A DNA stretch of 12,107 nucleotides from Stagnihabitans sp038231775 (GTDB lineage: Bacteria; Pseudomonadota; Alphaproteobacteria; Rhodobacterales; Rhodobacteraceae). Below, one piece after another: positions 6,291 to 12,107 of the stretch. The notes under the pieces were generated by a model. It worked only from the letters and a program-made list of their open reading frames with translations. It was not told the origin of the DNA and did not search any database. The stretch spans positions 1-12,107 of the forward strand of contig JBBRKS010000122.1 of NCBI GenBank assembly GCA_038231775.1, written 5' to 3'. The stretch's first letter is position 1. Every line of letters begins with the position of its first letter. A program made the translations under genes and the position numbers.

Positions 6291-7352
6291 TCAAAGCCGG
6301 GCAAAGCGGGTCAGGGTCAGCGGGCCGGGCGCATCCCCCTGCGCTTGGGCCACCAGACCGCGTCCTTGCAGGTCGATCAGGTGGGCCAGCACGTTGCGGG
6401 CAGCGGCGGGCAGCAAAGCCGGGGCAAGGCCGGTATAGATCTGCGCCGCAAGGTGAAGCGCTGTGGCCGGGCCTGCGGCAAGCGTTGCCAGCACGGCGGC
6501 CTGACGACCCAGACGGTGCGCGATAAGCTCGGCCAGCCGGGCGGCGGGGTCTTCCACCGGGTCACCATGGCCCGGCAAGAACCGCCCCCAGCGCCGCGCG
6601 GCCAGCCTGTGCAGCCCGGCCATATAGTCGGTCATATCGCCCTCTGGCGGTGAGACGATCGAGGTCGACCAACCCATCACATGATCGCCCGACAAAAGTA
6701 TATCCCCAAGGGCAAGGCAGATATGACCGCCCATATGGCCGGGTGTGTGGATCACCTCAACCTGAAACTCCGCGCCGACCGGAGGGCCGACGGGAGTGGT
6801 GCCGACAGGTTCGCCGCTTGGACTGGCAGCCGCCCGGGGTTCGCCAGCCTCAGACATCGTCCCCATGCCGTCTGCGTTCGGCCGGCTGCCGTCCGACCTG
6901 CCGCTGTCCGAGTTACCCCAACCCAGCCCGCCGACTTCACCTCTGCCAAAGGTCAGGATCTGGCCATCAACCACGCAAGCATCAGGGACAAAGGCGGTGT
7001 CGCACCCCTCACCGCCCGCCAGACCCTCAGTTGCCAACTGGCGCATCGCCGCACTCATCCCCGAGGTGGCGTCGCCGTAAGCCAGCACCGGCGCGCCGGT
7101 AAGGGCAGCCAGACGCGGGGCAAGGGCAGAGTGGTCCAGATGGGCATGGGTGACCACAATCGCCGCAAGCCTGCGCGCGCCAAGGGCCAGAAGGATCGCA
7201 GCCAGATGGTCCGGCAGATGAGGGCCGGGGTCGACCACCACCGGACAATCGGTGCCCAGAATATAAGTGTTGGTGCCCTGTCCGGTGAAAGGACCGGGGT
7301 TTGGTGCGCGCAAGGTCAGGATAGGGGGCTGCATCTTGGGACTTTTCATCAT
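6291..7352 (-). CDS. MBL-fold metallohydrolase (LACTB2/glyoxalase-II-like) with an internal linker
   Basis: This 353-residue metallo-beta-lactamase-fold hydrolase most resembles the LACTB2 group, whose substrates may be nucleic acids or thioesters; the real substrate is unknown. Metal ligands are visible: THAHLDH (His69, His71, Asp73, His74), HTPGHMGGH (His206), SGDHVMGW (Asp223) and LPGHGDP (His262). The N-terminal APNPGPFTGQGTNTYILG is typical of the group. The C-terminal part (about 270-353) looks like a small helical/winged domain seen in relatives. About 55 residues rich in Gly, Ser, Pro and Asp (137-195) interrupt the fold between VVDGQILTF and VEVIHTPGH, where relatives have a short turn. 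Three Met codons (1, 2, 7) are possible starts; none has a clear ribosome-binding site, and the longest is given. It stands alone, with non-coding DNA on both sides, and no signal peptide is seen. Confidence 0.85.
   Translation of the reverse strand: MMKSPKMQPPILTLRAPNPGPFTGQGTNTYILGTDCPVVVDPGPHLPDHLAAILLALGARRLAAIVVTHAHLDHSALAPRLAALTGAPVLAYGDATSGMSAAMRQLATEGLAGGEGCDTAFVPDACVVDGQILTFGRGEVGGLGWGNSDSGRSDGSRPNADGMGTMSEAGEPRAAASPSGEPVGTTPVGPPVGAEFQVEVIHTPGHMGGHICLALGDILLSGDHVMGWSTSIVSPPEGDMTDYMAGLHRLAARRWGRFLPGHGDPVEDPAARLAELIAHRLGRQAAVLATLAAGPATALHLAAQIYTGLAPALLPAAARNVLAHLIDLQGRGLVAQAQGDAPGPLTLTRFARL
6768..6944 (-). other. Low-complexity insertion in the MBL hydrolase
   Basis: This segment encodes residues 137-195, beginning RGEVGGLGWGNSDSGRSDG and ending VGTTPVGPPVGAEF. 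It is predicted to be disordered and lies between two conserved metal-site segments of the MBL fold. Both flanks remain in frame. It may be a surface loop expansion. Confidence 0.6.
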
Positions 7353-7433
7353 GGGGCGCGAACGGGGGGAACAGCAGAAGAGACAGGCTAAGGGTTGGAA
7401 ACACGCAGGATCAAAGGAGCGGTAGAAGCAAAA

Positions 7434-7442
7434 ATTATATCA
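7434..7442 (-). promoter_or_regulatory. Extended -10 promoter candidate for the MBL gene
   Basis: On the minus strand the sequence reads TGATATAAT: a perfect TATAAT preceded by TG at the extended -10 position. No good -35 is present at normal spacing, as is usual for extended -10 promoters. It would give a leader of about 75 nt before the MBL start at 7352. Confidence 0.4.
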
Positions 7443-7818
7443 GGCGTAGGATTTGGAACGGGGCGGAGCCAAGAACACGATCAGGACAAGGGTAAAATAT
7501 AGGGTGGATAAGTGCCAGAAATAGAAAGTGGAAAAAGAACGAGGCAGGAAATGAAGCATCCTGAAACCAACGTCCAAAGCTCTGACCGCTCAAAAGCGCA
7601 CGCTTCGTCGTGGCACTTGCCATCAGTAGGCAACAAAGGTGTCGCATCCTTGGTCGCGCACCTGCGATTGGCGTGCGTTCCATCTGCCGGTCAAACAGGG
7701 GATGCATCCTCAAACCCGCAGAGCGAAACATGGATGTTGGCCGGTTTCAACCAGTAACCCGGCAGCCTCACGAAACTCCACCCTTTCCTCGGCCCGGCCA
7801 CCCGGCTAGGTTGCGGGC
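7443..7818. other. Non-coding stretch between the MBL gene and the histidine kinase
   Basis: From about 7425 to 7570 the DNA is much richer in A and T than its surroundings. Short open frames occur on both strands (plus 7512-7757, minus 7435-7731), but their translations carry no recognisable motif and lack a clear ribosome-binding site. GCATCCT occurs three times (near 7557, 7646 and 7704) with no further repeat structure. I see no gene. Confidence 0.4.
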
Positions 7819-9141
7819 ATGGCGTTCATCCTCAAATCTTATTTGCCGCGCAGCCTTTACGGGCGTGCAGCGCTTATTCTGATCGTTCCGGTGGTGGCCA
7901 TCCAGCTTGTCGTCTCGATCATCTTCATTCAGCGCCATTTTGACGGGGTCACCCGGCAGATGACGCGCGGTGTCTCGCTTGAGGCGCAGTTCCTGCTCTC
8001 GCAGATCGAGGGCGCCCCAGGTCTGGGTGTGGCGCAAGAGCGCGCTCAGGTGATTGGCGCGGGTCTGGGCATGACGGTGGTGTTGCCGACCCTCGCGGTG
8101 CCCCCCACCGAAGACCGGCGCGATTATTGGGACCTGTCGGGGCGCGAGGTTGGATCGACGCTGCATGATGCGCTGCCCGCCGTGCTGGCCGTCGATCTGA
8201 CCACCACCCCGCGTGAGGTGCAGATCTGGATGACCACGCGCTATGGGCCGATGCAGGTGGCGCTGCCACGGGTGCGGGTGTCAGCCTCTAATCCGCATCA
8301 GTTGCTGGTGGTGATGGGCCTTGCCTCGGTTCTGATGACGGCGGTGGCCTTCGCCTTTCTGCGCAACCAGTTGGTGCCGATCACACGGATGGCCGCCGCA
8401 GCCGAGGCGTTCGGGCGCGGCCAGAACCTGCCCTACCGCCCACGTGGCGCAACCGAAGTGCGCGCCGCTGGCATTGCCTTTCTGGACATGCGCGCCCGGA
8501 TTGAACGCCAGATCGAACAGCGCACCCTGATGCTGTCCGGCGTCAGCCATGACCTGCGCGCCCCTTTGACCCGGATGAAGCTGGGCCTGTCGCTGCTGCC
8601 CGAAGACGACGAGACGCTCGCCTTGCTGGATGACGTCCACGACATGCAGCGTCTGGTGGATGAATTTTTGGCCTTCGCACGCGGCGATGCGCTGGAAGAG
8701 ACGGTGCCGGTTGATCCGGCAGCCCTGATGGCGCAGGTGATCGACAAGGCGCGGCGCGGGGGCCAGCAGGTGACGCTGGCCGCCTGTTCGGGTCAGGGCA
8801 CCTTGATGTTGCGCCAGCAGGCGGTGACGCGGGCCCTGGAAAACCTGATCGGCAATGCCGTACGCTACGGCACCCAAGCCCGGCTTGCCTACGAGTTGTC
8901 AGAGCGCACCTTGCGGCTTGTTGTCGAAGATGATGGCCCGGGCATCCCCGAAGCCCGCCGGGACGAAGCGCTGCGCCCCTTTACCCGGCTGGATGCGGCG
9001 CGTGATCCCAACCATGGTGGCGGTGTCGGCCTTGGTCTGTCGATCGCCGCCGACATCGCCCGCACCCATGGCGGCGTGCTGCGGCTGGGCCAAAGCGCCG
9101 ATCTGGGCGGCCTGATGGCAGAGCTGGTGCTGGCGCGCTGA
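7819..9141 (+). CDS. EnvZ-type sensor histidine kinase
   Basis: This is a 440-residue membrane sensor kinase of the OmpR-partner class. In order: a transmembrane helix (17-38); a periplasmic sensor region of about 120 residues; a second helix (162-182); a HAMP linker (about 183-236); a dimerisation domain with the phospho-acceptor His244 in SGVSHDLRAPLTRMK; and an ATPase domain with the N box ENLIGNA (Asn345), G1 EDDGPGIP, F box PFTRLD and G2 GGVGLGLSIA. All catalytic residues are present, so it should autophosphorylate. It probably phosphorylates an OmpR-like response regulator, but none lies in this window; the gene before it is over 460 bp away and the gene after it is an ABC ATPase. The signal is unknown. 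The ribosome-binding site before the ATG at 7819 is weak (AGG at about -12). Confidence 0.92.
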   Translation: MAFILKSYLPRSLYGRAALILIVPVVAIQLVVSIIFIQRHFDGVTRQMTRGVSLEAQFLLSQIEGAPGLGVAQERAQVIGAGLGMTVVLPTLAVPPTEDRRDYWDLSGREVGSTLHDALPAVLAVDLTTTPREVQIWMTTRYGPMQVALPRVRVSASNPHQLLVVMGLASVLMTAVAFAFLRNQLVPITRMAAAAEAFGRGQNLPYRPRGATEVRAAGIAFLDMRARIERQIEQRTLMLSGVSHDLRAPLTRMKLGLSLLPEDDETLALLDDVHDMQRLVDEFLAFARGDALEETVPVDPAALMAQVIDKARRGGQQVTLAACSGQGTLMLRQQAVTRALENLIGNAVRYGTQARLAYELSERTLRLVVEDDGPGIPEARRDEALRPFTRLDAARDPNHGGGVGLGLSIAADIARTHGGVLRLGQSADLGGLMAELVLAR

Positions 9142-9382
9142 GGGGTCATCACCGGAGCGGAGCCGGCATGAGGATTTGGGCACCCGGTGGCAGAGATGGC
9201 ACTGGGAAACTGACCATTCAGAGACTCCAAAGCGCTGGCGTTCGGTGTGGATTTGGCTGCTAGCGCAGCCGCGATGCCAGTAGCGCTATGCCTACAATCA
9301 CCCCCATCCAAGTGTCAGTGCCTTGCAGCAGGCCACCCGGGCTGATAGGGATTTTTCTGATCAAAACTGTAGGGAATTGGCC
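9142..9382. other. Intergenic stretch before the ABC ATPase
   Basis: These 241 bp hold no convincing gene. A small hairpin (GGCTGC/GCAGCC, 9255-9270) follows the kinase gene but has no T run. The minus frame ending near 9260 reads LLQGTDTWMGVIVGIALLA, a membrane-helix-like peptide without a start of its own, possibly a relic. Confidence 0.35.
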
Positions 9383-10498
9383 TTGTCTTCTCGTCCCGAT
9401 GCGTCCGCCTCCGGTTCCAGTCGTCCCGATGCGCCCCGCCTTGTTGTGCAGGGGCTGACCCGGTCCTATGCCGGGCGCGAGGTGGTGTCTGACCTGTCTT
9501 TGGTGGTCGAGGCGGGGCAGGTGACCTGCCTGCTTGGCCCCTCGGGCTGCGGCAAATCCACCACGTTGCGGATGATCGCCGGAGTTGAAACGCCCGACCG
9601 GGGCCGCATTCTGATCGACGGGGTCGAGGTGTTTGGCCCGACCCGCAACCTGCCCCCCGAAGAGCGCGGCGTCGGCCTGATGTTTCAGGACTTTGCCCTG
9701 TTCCCCCATCTGACGGTTGCGGGCAACATCGCCTTTGGTTTGCGCCGCGATGCGCCGAACCGGGCCGCCCGGGTCGACGATTTGCTGGAAAAGGTCAACC
9801 TGCAAGGCTTTGGCCCCAAGCATCCGCATGAACTGTCGGGCGGCGAACAGCAGCGTGTGGCTTTGGCGCGGGCTTTGGCCCCGCGCCCCCGCGTGATGCT
9901 GATGGACGAGCCGTTCTCTGGCCTTGACAACCGCCTGCGCGACGGCATCCGCGACGCCACTTTGGATCTGCTGAAAGAAGAGGGCGCGGCTGTCCTGCTG
10001 GTCACCCATGAACCCAACGAAGCGATGCGGATGGCCGACGAGATTGCCCTGATGCGCGCCGGTCTGATCATGCAAAAGGGCGCGCCCTACAATCTGTACA
10101 ACGCCCCGGTTGACCGGGCGGCTGCGGCGTTCTTCAGCGATATAAATGTGATACGGGGCACCTCTCGCGGGGCTTTGACCGATACGCCGTTCGGGGCGTT
10201 CCTGACACCGGGCCATGTTGATGGCGGCATGGTTGATATCGTGATCCGCCCGCAGCACCTGAAGATCGACCTTGACCGTGCGGGCCGTGGCCCGAACCCG
10301 ACCCCGATGGAGGGCACCGCAGCCAAAGGCACTGTCACCCGGGCGCGCTTTTTGGGTCATGAAAGCCTGGTCGAGTTCAAGATGGCCTTTGACGGGTCCC
10401 CGCTGACAGCCGCCGTGCCTGGGGTGTTTTTGCCCAAACCCGGCACCGCGTTGTGGCTTATGATGCGCCGCGACCGGTGTTTTGTGTTTCCGGCCTGA
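9383..10498 (+). CDS. FbpC/PotA-type ABC transporter ATP-binding protein
   Basis: This is the ATPase subunit of a binding-protein-dependent importer, of the type that serves ferric iron, sulfate/molybdate or polyamine transporters. Numbered from the start given (371 residues): Walker A GPSGCGKST (52-60), Q loop MFQDFALFPH (Gln102), signature LSGGEQQR (151-158), Walker B VMLMDEP (171-177), and H loop THE (His209). A C-terminal TOBE-like domain (about 280-370) follows, which fits FbpC-like proteins. A TTG start at 9383 is chosen because AGGGA (9371-9375) lies 7 nt before it; another in-frame TTG at 9323 has no ribosome-binding site and adds 20 unconserved residues. No permease or binding protein is in the window, so the substrate is not assignable; iron is a guess from the FbpC-like TOBE. 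It converges on the WYL regulator gene. Confidence 0.88.
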   Translation: MSSRPDASASGSSRPDAPRLVVQGLTRSYAGREVVSDLSLVVEAGQVTCLLGPSGCGKSTTLRMIAGVETPDRGRILIDGVEVFGPTRNLPPEERGVGLMFQDFALFPHLTVAGNIAFGLRRDAPNRAARVDDLLEKVNLQGFGPKHPHELSGGEQQRVALARALAPRPRVMLMDEPFSGLDNRLRDGIRDATLDLLKEEGAAVLLVTHEPNEAMRMADEIALMRAGLIMQKGAPYNLYNAPVDRAAAAFFSDINVIRGTSRGALTDTPFGAFLTPGHVDGGMVDIVIRPQHLKIDLDRAGRGPNPTPMEGTAAKGTVTRARFLGHESLVEFKMAFDGSPLTAAVPGVFLPKPGTALWLMMRRDRCFVFPA

Positions 10499-10540
10499 CA
10501 GGGCTGGCTTGTGAGGCTACGGCGAACCAGTGCCCCGGGC

Positions 10541-10593
10541 CGAATTTTCTGCGAAAATTCGGATTTGGCTTTTGAATTTTCGCAGAAAATTCG
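10541..10593. terminator. Large AT-rich double palindrome between convergent genes
   Basis: CGAATTTTCTGCGAAAATTC (10541-10560) and GAATTTTCGCAGAAAATTCG (10574-10593) are exact reverse complements separated by 13 nt, giving a 20-bp stem. Each arm is itself a palindrome with 8-bp GAATTTTC/GAAAATTC arms. It begins 43 bp after the ABC ATPase stop, where a terminator would be expected, and the stem works on both strands. A repeat-family role is also possible. Confidence 0.6.
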
Positions 10594-10603
10594 CGCTGCG
10601 CTT

Positions 10604-10626
10604 AAGAATTTTAGGCGAAAATTCTT
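10604..10626. terminator. Third AT-rich palindrome, next to the WYL gene stop
   Basis: AAGAATTTT and AAAATTCTT form a perfect 9-bp stem around a 5-nt loop, 14 bp past the stop of the minus-strand regulator. Its core GAATTTT...AAAATTC is the same as in the two palindromes beside it, so all three probably belong to one repeat type. It is a probable terminator of the WYL gene. Confidence 0.5.
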
Positions 10627-10639
10627 GACCTCGCCCGCC

Positions 10640-11317
10640 TTATTCCACTGCACCGTCACGCAACTTACGGTAATCAGCCAACCGCTTGCCCGGCTCTTTC
10701 GGGAAAATCTCGCCACGCGGCACGATGTCCAGCAGACGGTCCAGACCAAACTCTTCAAACCGCACCCGCGTTTCGCACCACGCTGTCAGCACCCAGGTCT
10801 GACCGCTTAAAGACAGCGAAAGCGGGCGGACATCACGCTGCGTCAACTGCCCGCTTGGATCCAGCACCGCGATAGTCAGCCGTTCTGATTGCCGGATCGC
10901 CTTGCGCAGCAACGGCAGATGCGGGCTGGCGCGCCTTGATTCGCTGGGCCGGGGCGCAAAGATATCCTCACCCTCGTCGCGCAAGGCCGGGGCCACGGTG
11001 GCGATCTTGGCGGCCAGCGTGCGGGCAGCGGCGGCCAGTGCCGGGTCAGCCCCTTCGGCCATCAGGCGCACCCCGGCGCGCAGGGCGATCATCTCGGCGG
11101 GCGACAGCATCATGGGAGGCAATGTGATGGGGGCACGCAAGATATAGCCCACTCCGCGCTCCCCCTCGACCGGCATGCCGCTGGCCGCAAGCACCCCCAT
11201 ATCGCGCCAGATTGACCGCACCGAAACGCCCAAAACCTGCGCCAGATCGGCTGCCCGGTGCAACCGCCCGTCGCGCATGATCTGGATCAGGTCAAACAGC
11301 CGGTCAGAACGTGGCAT
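10640..11317 (-). CDS. HTH-WYL (YafY/DeoR-like) transcriptional regulator
   Basis: This 225-residue DNA-binding regulator has an N-terminal winged helix-turn-helix of HTH_11 type (about 5-58; RAADLAQVLGVSVRSIWRDM followed by the wing GERGVGYIL). A linker (about 65-130) leads to a WYL-type domain (about 133-200) in which the name motif reads WVL (TWVLTAWCETR) and is followed by FEEFGLDRLLDI. WYL domains bind ligands, in some families nucleic acids or nucleotides; the effector here is unknown. It is shorter than typical 300-residue WYL proteins and lacks a WCX tail. It is divergent from tatA across 213 bp that hold a well-formed inverted repeat (11390-11409) over a predicted promoter for this gene, which suggests autorepression. 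No obvious target gene sits next to it. Confidence 0.85.
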   Translation of the reverse strand: MPRSDRLFDLIQIMRDGRLHRAADLAQVLGVSVRSIWRDMGVLAASGMPVEGERGVGYILRAPITLPPMMLSPAEMIALRAGVRLMAEGADPALAAAARTLAAKIATVAPALRDEGEDIFAPRPSESRRASPHLPLLRKAIRQSERLTIAVLDPSGQLTQRDVRPLSLSLSGQTWVLTAWCETRVRFEEFGLDRLLDIVPRGEIFPKEPGKRLADYRKLRDGAVE

Positions 11318-11389
11318 GGTTTCGTGGGCTTTCCGGTCGGCCTTGAACCCCTACCCATGCTGCTTCAGGAACAGGCTGGAAGTCGGGCA

Positions 11390-11409
11390 ACTGACAGAAA
11401 TATGTCAGT
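11390..11409. promoter_or_regulatory. Inverted-repeat operator candidate for the WYL regulator
   Basis: ACTGACA and TGTCAGT form a perfect 7-bp dyad around GAAATA, 20 nt in all, with half-site centres about 13 nt apart. It lies 73 bp upstream of the regulator's start codon and overlaps its predicted -10 element. The symmetry and position fit binding by a dimeric regulator. Confidence 0.5.
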
Positions 11410-11427
11410 ATGACCCCGGTTTTGCAA
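11399..11427 (-). promoter_or_regulatory. Promoter candidate for the WYL regulator
   Basis: On the minus strand TTGCAA (11422-11427) and CATATT (11399-11404) are 17 nt apart, each matching 4 of 6 consensus bases. Transcription would start near 11392, giving a leader of about 75 nt. The -10 lies inside the inverted repeat at 11390-11409. Confidence 0.35.
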
Positions 11428-11530
11428 GCCGCTGACCTTGCCGCGCCAAACACCTGCTTGCGCCTTGCACAATCGCAGTCGCAATTGCATCCAGCAACGC
11501 CGCATCTCGCGGTTTATCAGAGGTATTCTC

Positions 11531-11770
11531 ATGCATATGACATCGCCCATCGGCATCTTGGTCATCGCGGTCGTCGTTCTGGTCCTGTTCGGCAAGGGCA
11601 AGGTTTCAAACCTGATGGGCGAAGTGGGCAAGGGCATCAACGCCTTCAAGAAGGGCATGGATGACGGCAAGGCCGACGTTGCCAAAGACGCCGATGCGGA
11701 CGTTGTGGTGACCGTCTCTCCGGCTGTGGCCAAGGATGTGACGCCGGTTGACGCCAAAGATCAGGCCTGA
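11531..11770 (+). CDS. tatA: Sec-independent protein translocase subunit TatA
   Basis: TatA oligomerises to form the translocation path of the twin-arginine system, which exports folded proteins across the inner membrane. The 79-residue protein has one N-terminal transmembrane helix (SPIGILVIAVVVLVLFG), the FGKGK hinge, and an amphipathic helix (NLMGEVGKGINAFKKGM), then an acidic tail rich in Lys, Asp, Ala and Val. The ATG at 11531 is chosen because AGAGG (11519-11523) lies 7 nt before it; a second ATG is two codons later. A longer in-frame start at 11438 would put polar residues before the membrane helix. tatB follows 21 bp downstream, and tatC would be expected beyond the window. Confidence 0.92.
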   Translation: MHMTSPIGILVIAVVVLVLFGKGKVSNLMGEVGKGINAFKKGMDDGKADVAKDADADVVVTVSPAVAKDVTPVDAKDQA

Positions 11771-11791
11771 ACGGGCCCGGGTTGACGCATC

Positions 11792-12107
11792 ATGTTCGGA
11801 TTTGACTGGCCAGAACTTATCATCATCGGCATCGTCGCCTTGGTCTTCATCGGCCCGGAAGACCTGCCCGACATGTTCCGCCAACTGGGGCGCTTTACGT
11901 CAAAGCTGCGCCAGATGAGCCGCGAATTCTCACGCGCCATGGAACAGGCGGCCAAGGACACCGGGGTCAGCGACGTGGCCAAGGATTTCAAAGCCTCGAC
12001 CTCGACCAAGGCCCTTGGTCTCGACAAGGTGCGCGAGGCGGCTGACAAGTTCGAAAAATGGGACCCGATGAAGAACGCGGCCAAACCGTCCTCTCCGATG
12101 CCGGCAC
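11792..12107 (+). CDS. tatB: Sec-independent protein translocase subunit TatB (C-terminus cut by window edge)
   Basis: TatB pairs with TatC to recognise twin-arginine signal peptides. The 105 codons present begin MFGFDWPELIIIGIVALVF, with the conserved Glu8 in the membrane helix, then the GPEDLP hinge with its proline and the amphipathic helix MFRQLGRFTSKLRQMSREF. The remaining part is charged and helical. The frame is open to the window edge, so the length cannot be judged. It is cotranscribed with tatA (21 bp gap). Confidence 0.93.
   Translation, partial: MFGFDWPELIIIGIVALVFIGPEDLPDMFRQLGRFTSKLRQMSREFSRAMEQAAKDTGVSDVAKDFKASTSTKALGLDKVREAADKFEKWDPMKNAAKPSSPMPA

Noticed and set aside
5993..6304. 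Minus-strand ORF of about 103 codons between the MBL gene and tRNA-Asn
   Set aside because: Low-complexity Pro/Arg/His translation overlapping both the end of the MBL gene and the tRNA promoter; no ribosome-binding site.
7435..7757. Short overlapping ORFs on both strands upstream of the histidine kinase
   Set aside because: No ribosome-binding site, no recognisable motif and opposite-strand overlap; they are more likely chance frames in a non-coding stretch.
9260..10360. Long minus-strand open frame (366 codons) antisense to the ABC ATPase
   Set aside because: The opposite strand encodes a complete ABC ATPase with every motif; this translation is rich in His, Gln and Arg as expected of an antisense shadow. 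Only its final membrane-like peptide near 9260-9330 looked protein-like, and it has no start of its own.
1..12107. CRISPR array, phage defence system or biosynthetic cluster
   Set aside because: No regularly spaced repeats, nuclease or defence-type genes, or biosynthetic megasynthases were found; the genes are mostly core metabolic, regulatory and transport functions.

Overview
The window looks like a chromosomal segment of an alphaproteobacterium of the Rhodobacteraceae type. It is GC-rich, its proteins read like Rhodobacterales homologues, it uses TTG starts in places, and it carries an intact tRNA-Asn(GTT) and the start of a tatAB operon. Both edges cut genes: glpD on the left (minus strand, C-terminus missing) and tatB on the right (plus strand, C-terminus missing).

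Layout. (1) 1-4988 is a minus-strand block. Read in its own direction it runs: a PlcP-like metallophosphoesterase (4086-4988), a GT21 ceramide-glucosyltransferase/Agt-like enzyme (2919-4052), a DedA-family membrane protein (2350-2919), a soluble GT2 glycosyltransferase (1679-2353), then after 196 bp glycerol-3-phosphate dehydrogenase GlpD (1-1482). The first four are spaced 33 bp, then overlap by 1 base, then by 4 bases, so they are very probably one operon. (2) 4989-5905 has no intact gene. It holds the plcP leader, palindromes and a decayed transposase-like fragment, and ends in the terminator of tRNA-Asn (5906-5980, minus). (3) 6291-7352 (minus) encodes an MBL-fold hydrolase with an unusual inserted linker, followed by a 466 bp non-coding stretch. 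(4) 7819-9141 (plus) is a sensor histidine kinase with no response regulator beside it. (5) 9383-10498 (plus) is an FbpC/PotA-type ABC transporter ATPase with no permease or binding protein nearby. It converges on a minus-strand HTH-WYL regulator (10640-11317) across a cluster of AT-rich perfect palindromes. (6) tatA (11531-11770) and tatB (11792-end) start the Sec-independent export operon.

How the genes fit together. The most informative unit is the plcP-agt-dedA-GT2 operon. In Sinorhizobium PlcP removes the head group of membrane phospholipids, giving diacylglycerol. In Agrobacterium a GT21 enzyme (Agt) glycosylates diacylglycerol to make phosphorus-free glycolipids. The first two genes therefore predict phospholipid-to-glycolipid remodelling under phosphate limitation. 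The DedA protein and the second glycosyltransferase are translationally coupled to them and may be uncharacterised parts of the same pathway. A weak Pho-box-like sequence lies about 100 bp upstream of plcP.

Other notable points: apparent low-complexity insertions within the conserved folds of both GlpD and the MBL hydrolase; a clean inverted-repeat operator candidate over the predicted promoter of the WYL regulator; and a well-formed promoter and terminator around tRNA-Asn. All family assignments come from reading the sequence and from memory of the families; no database search was run.
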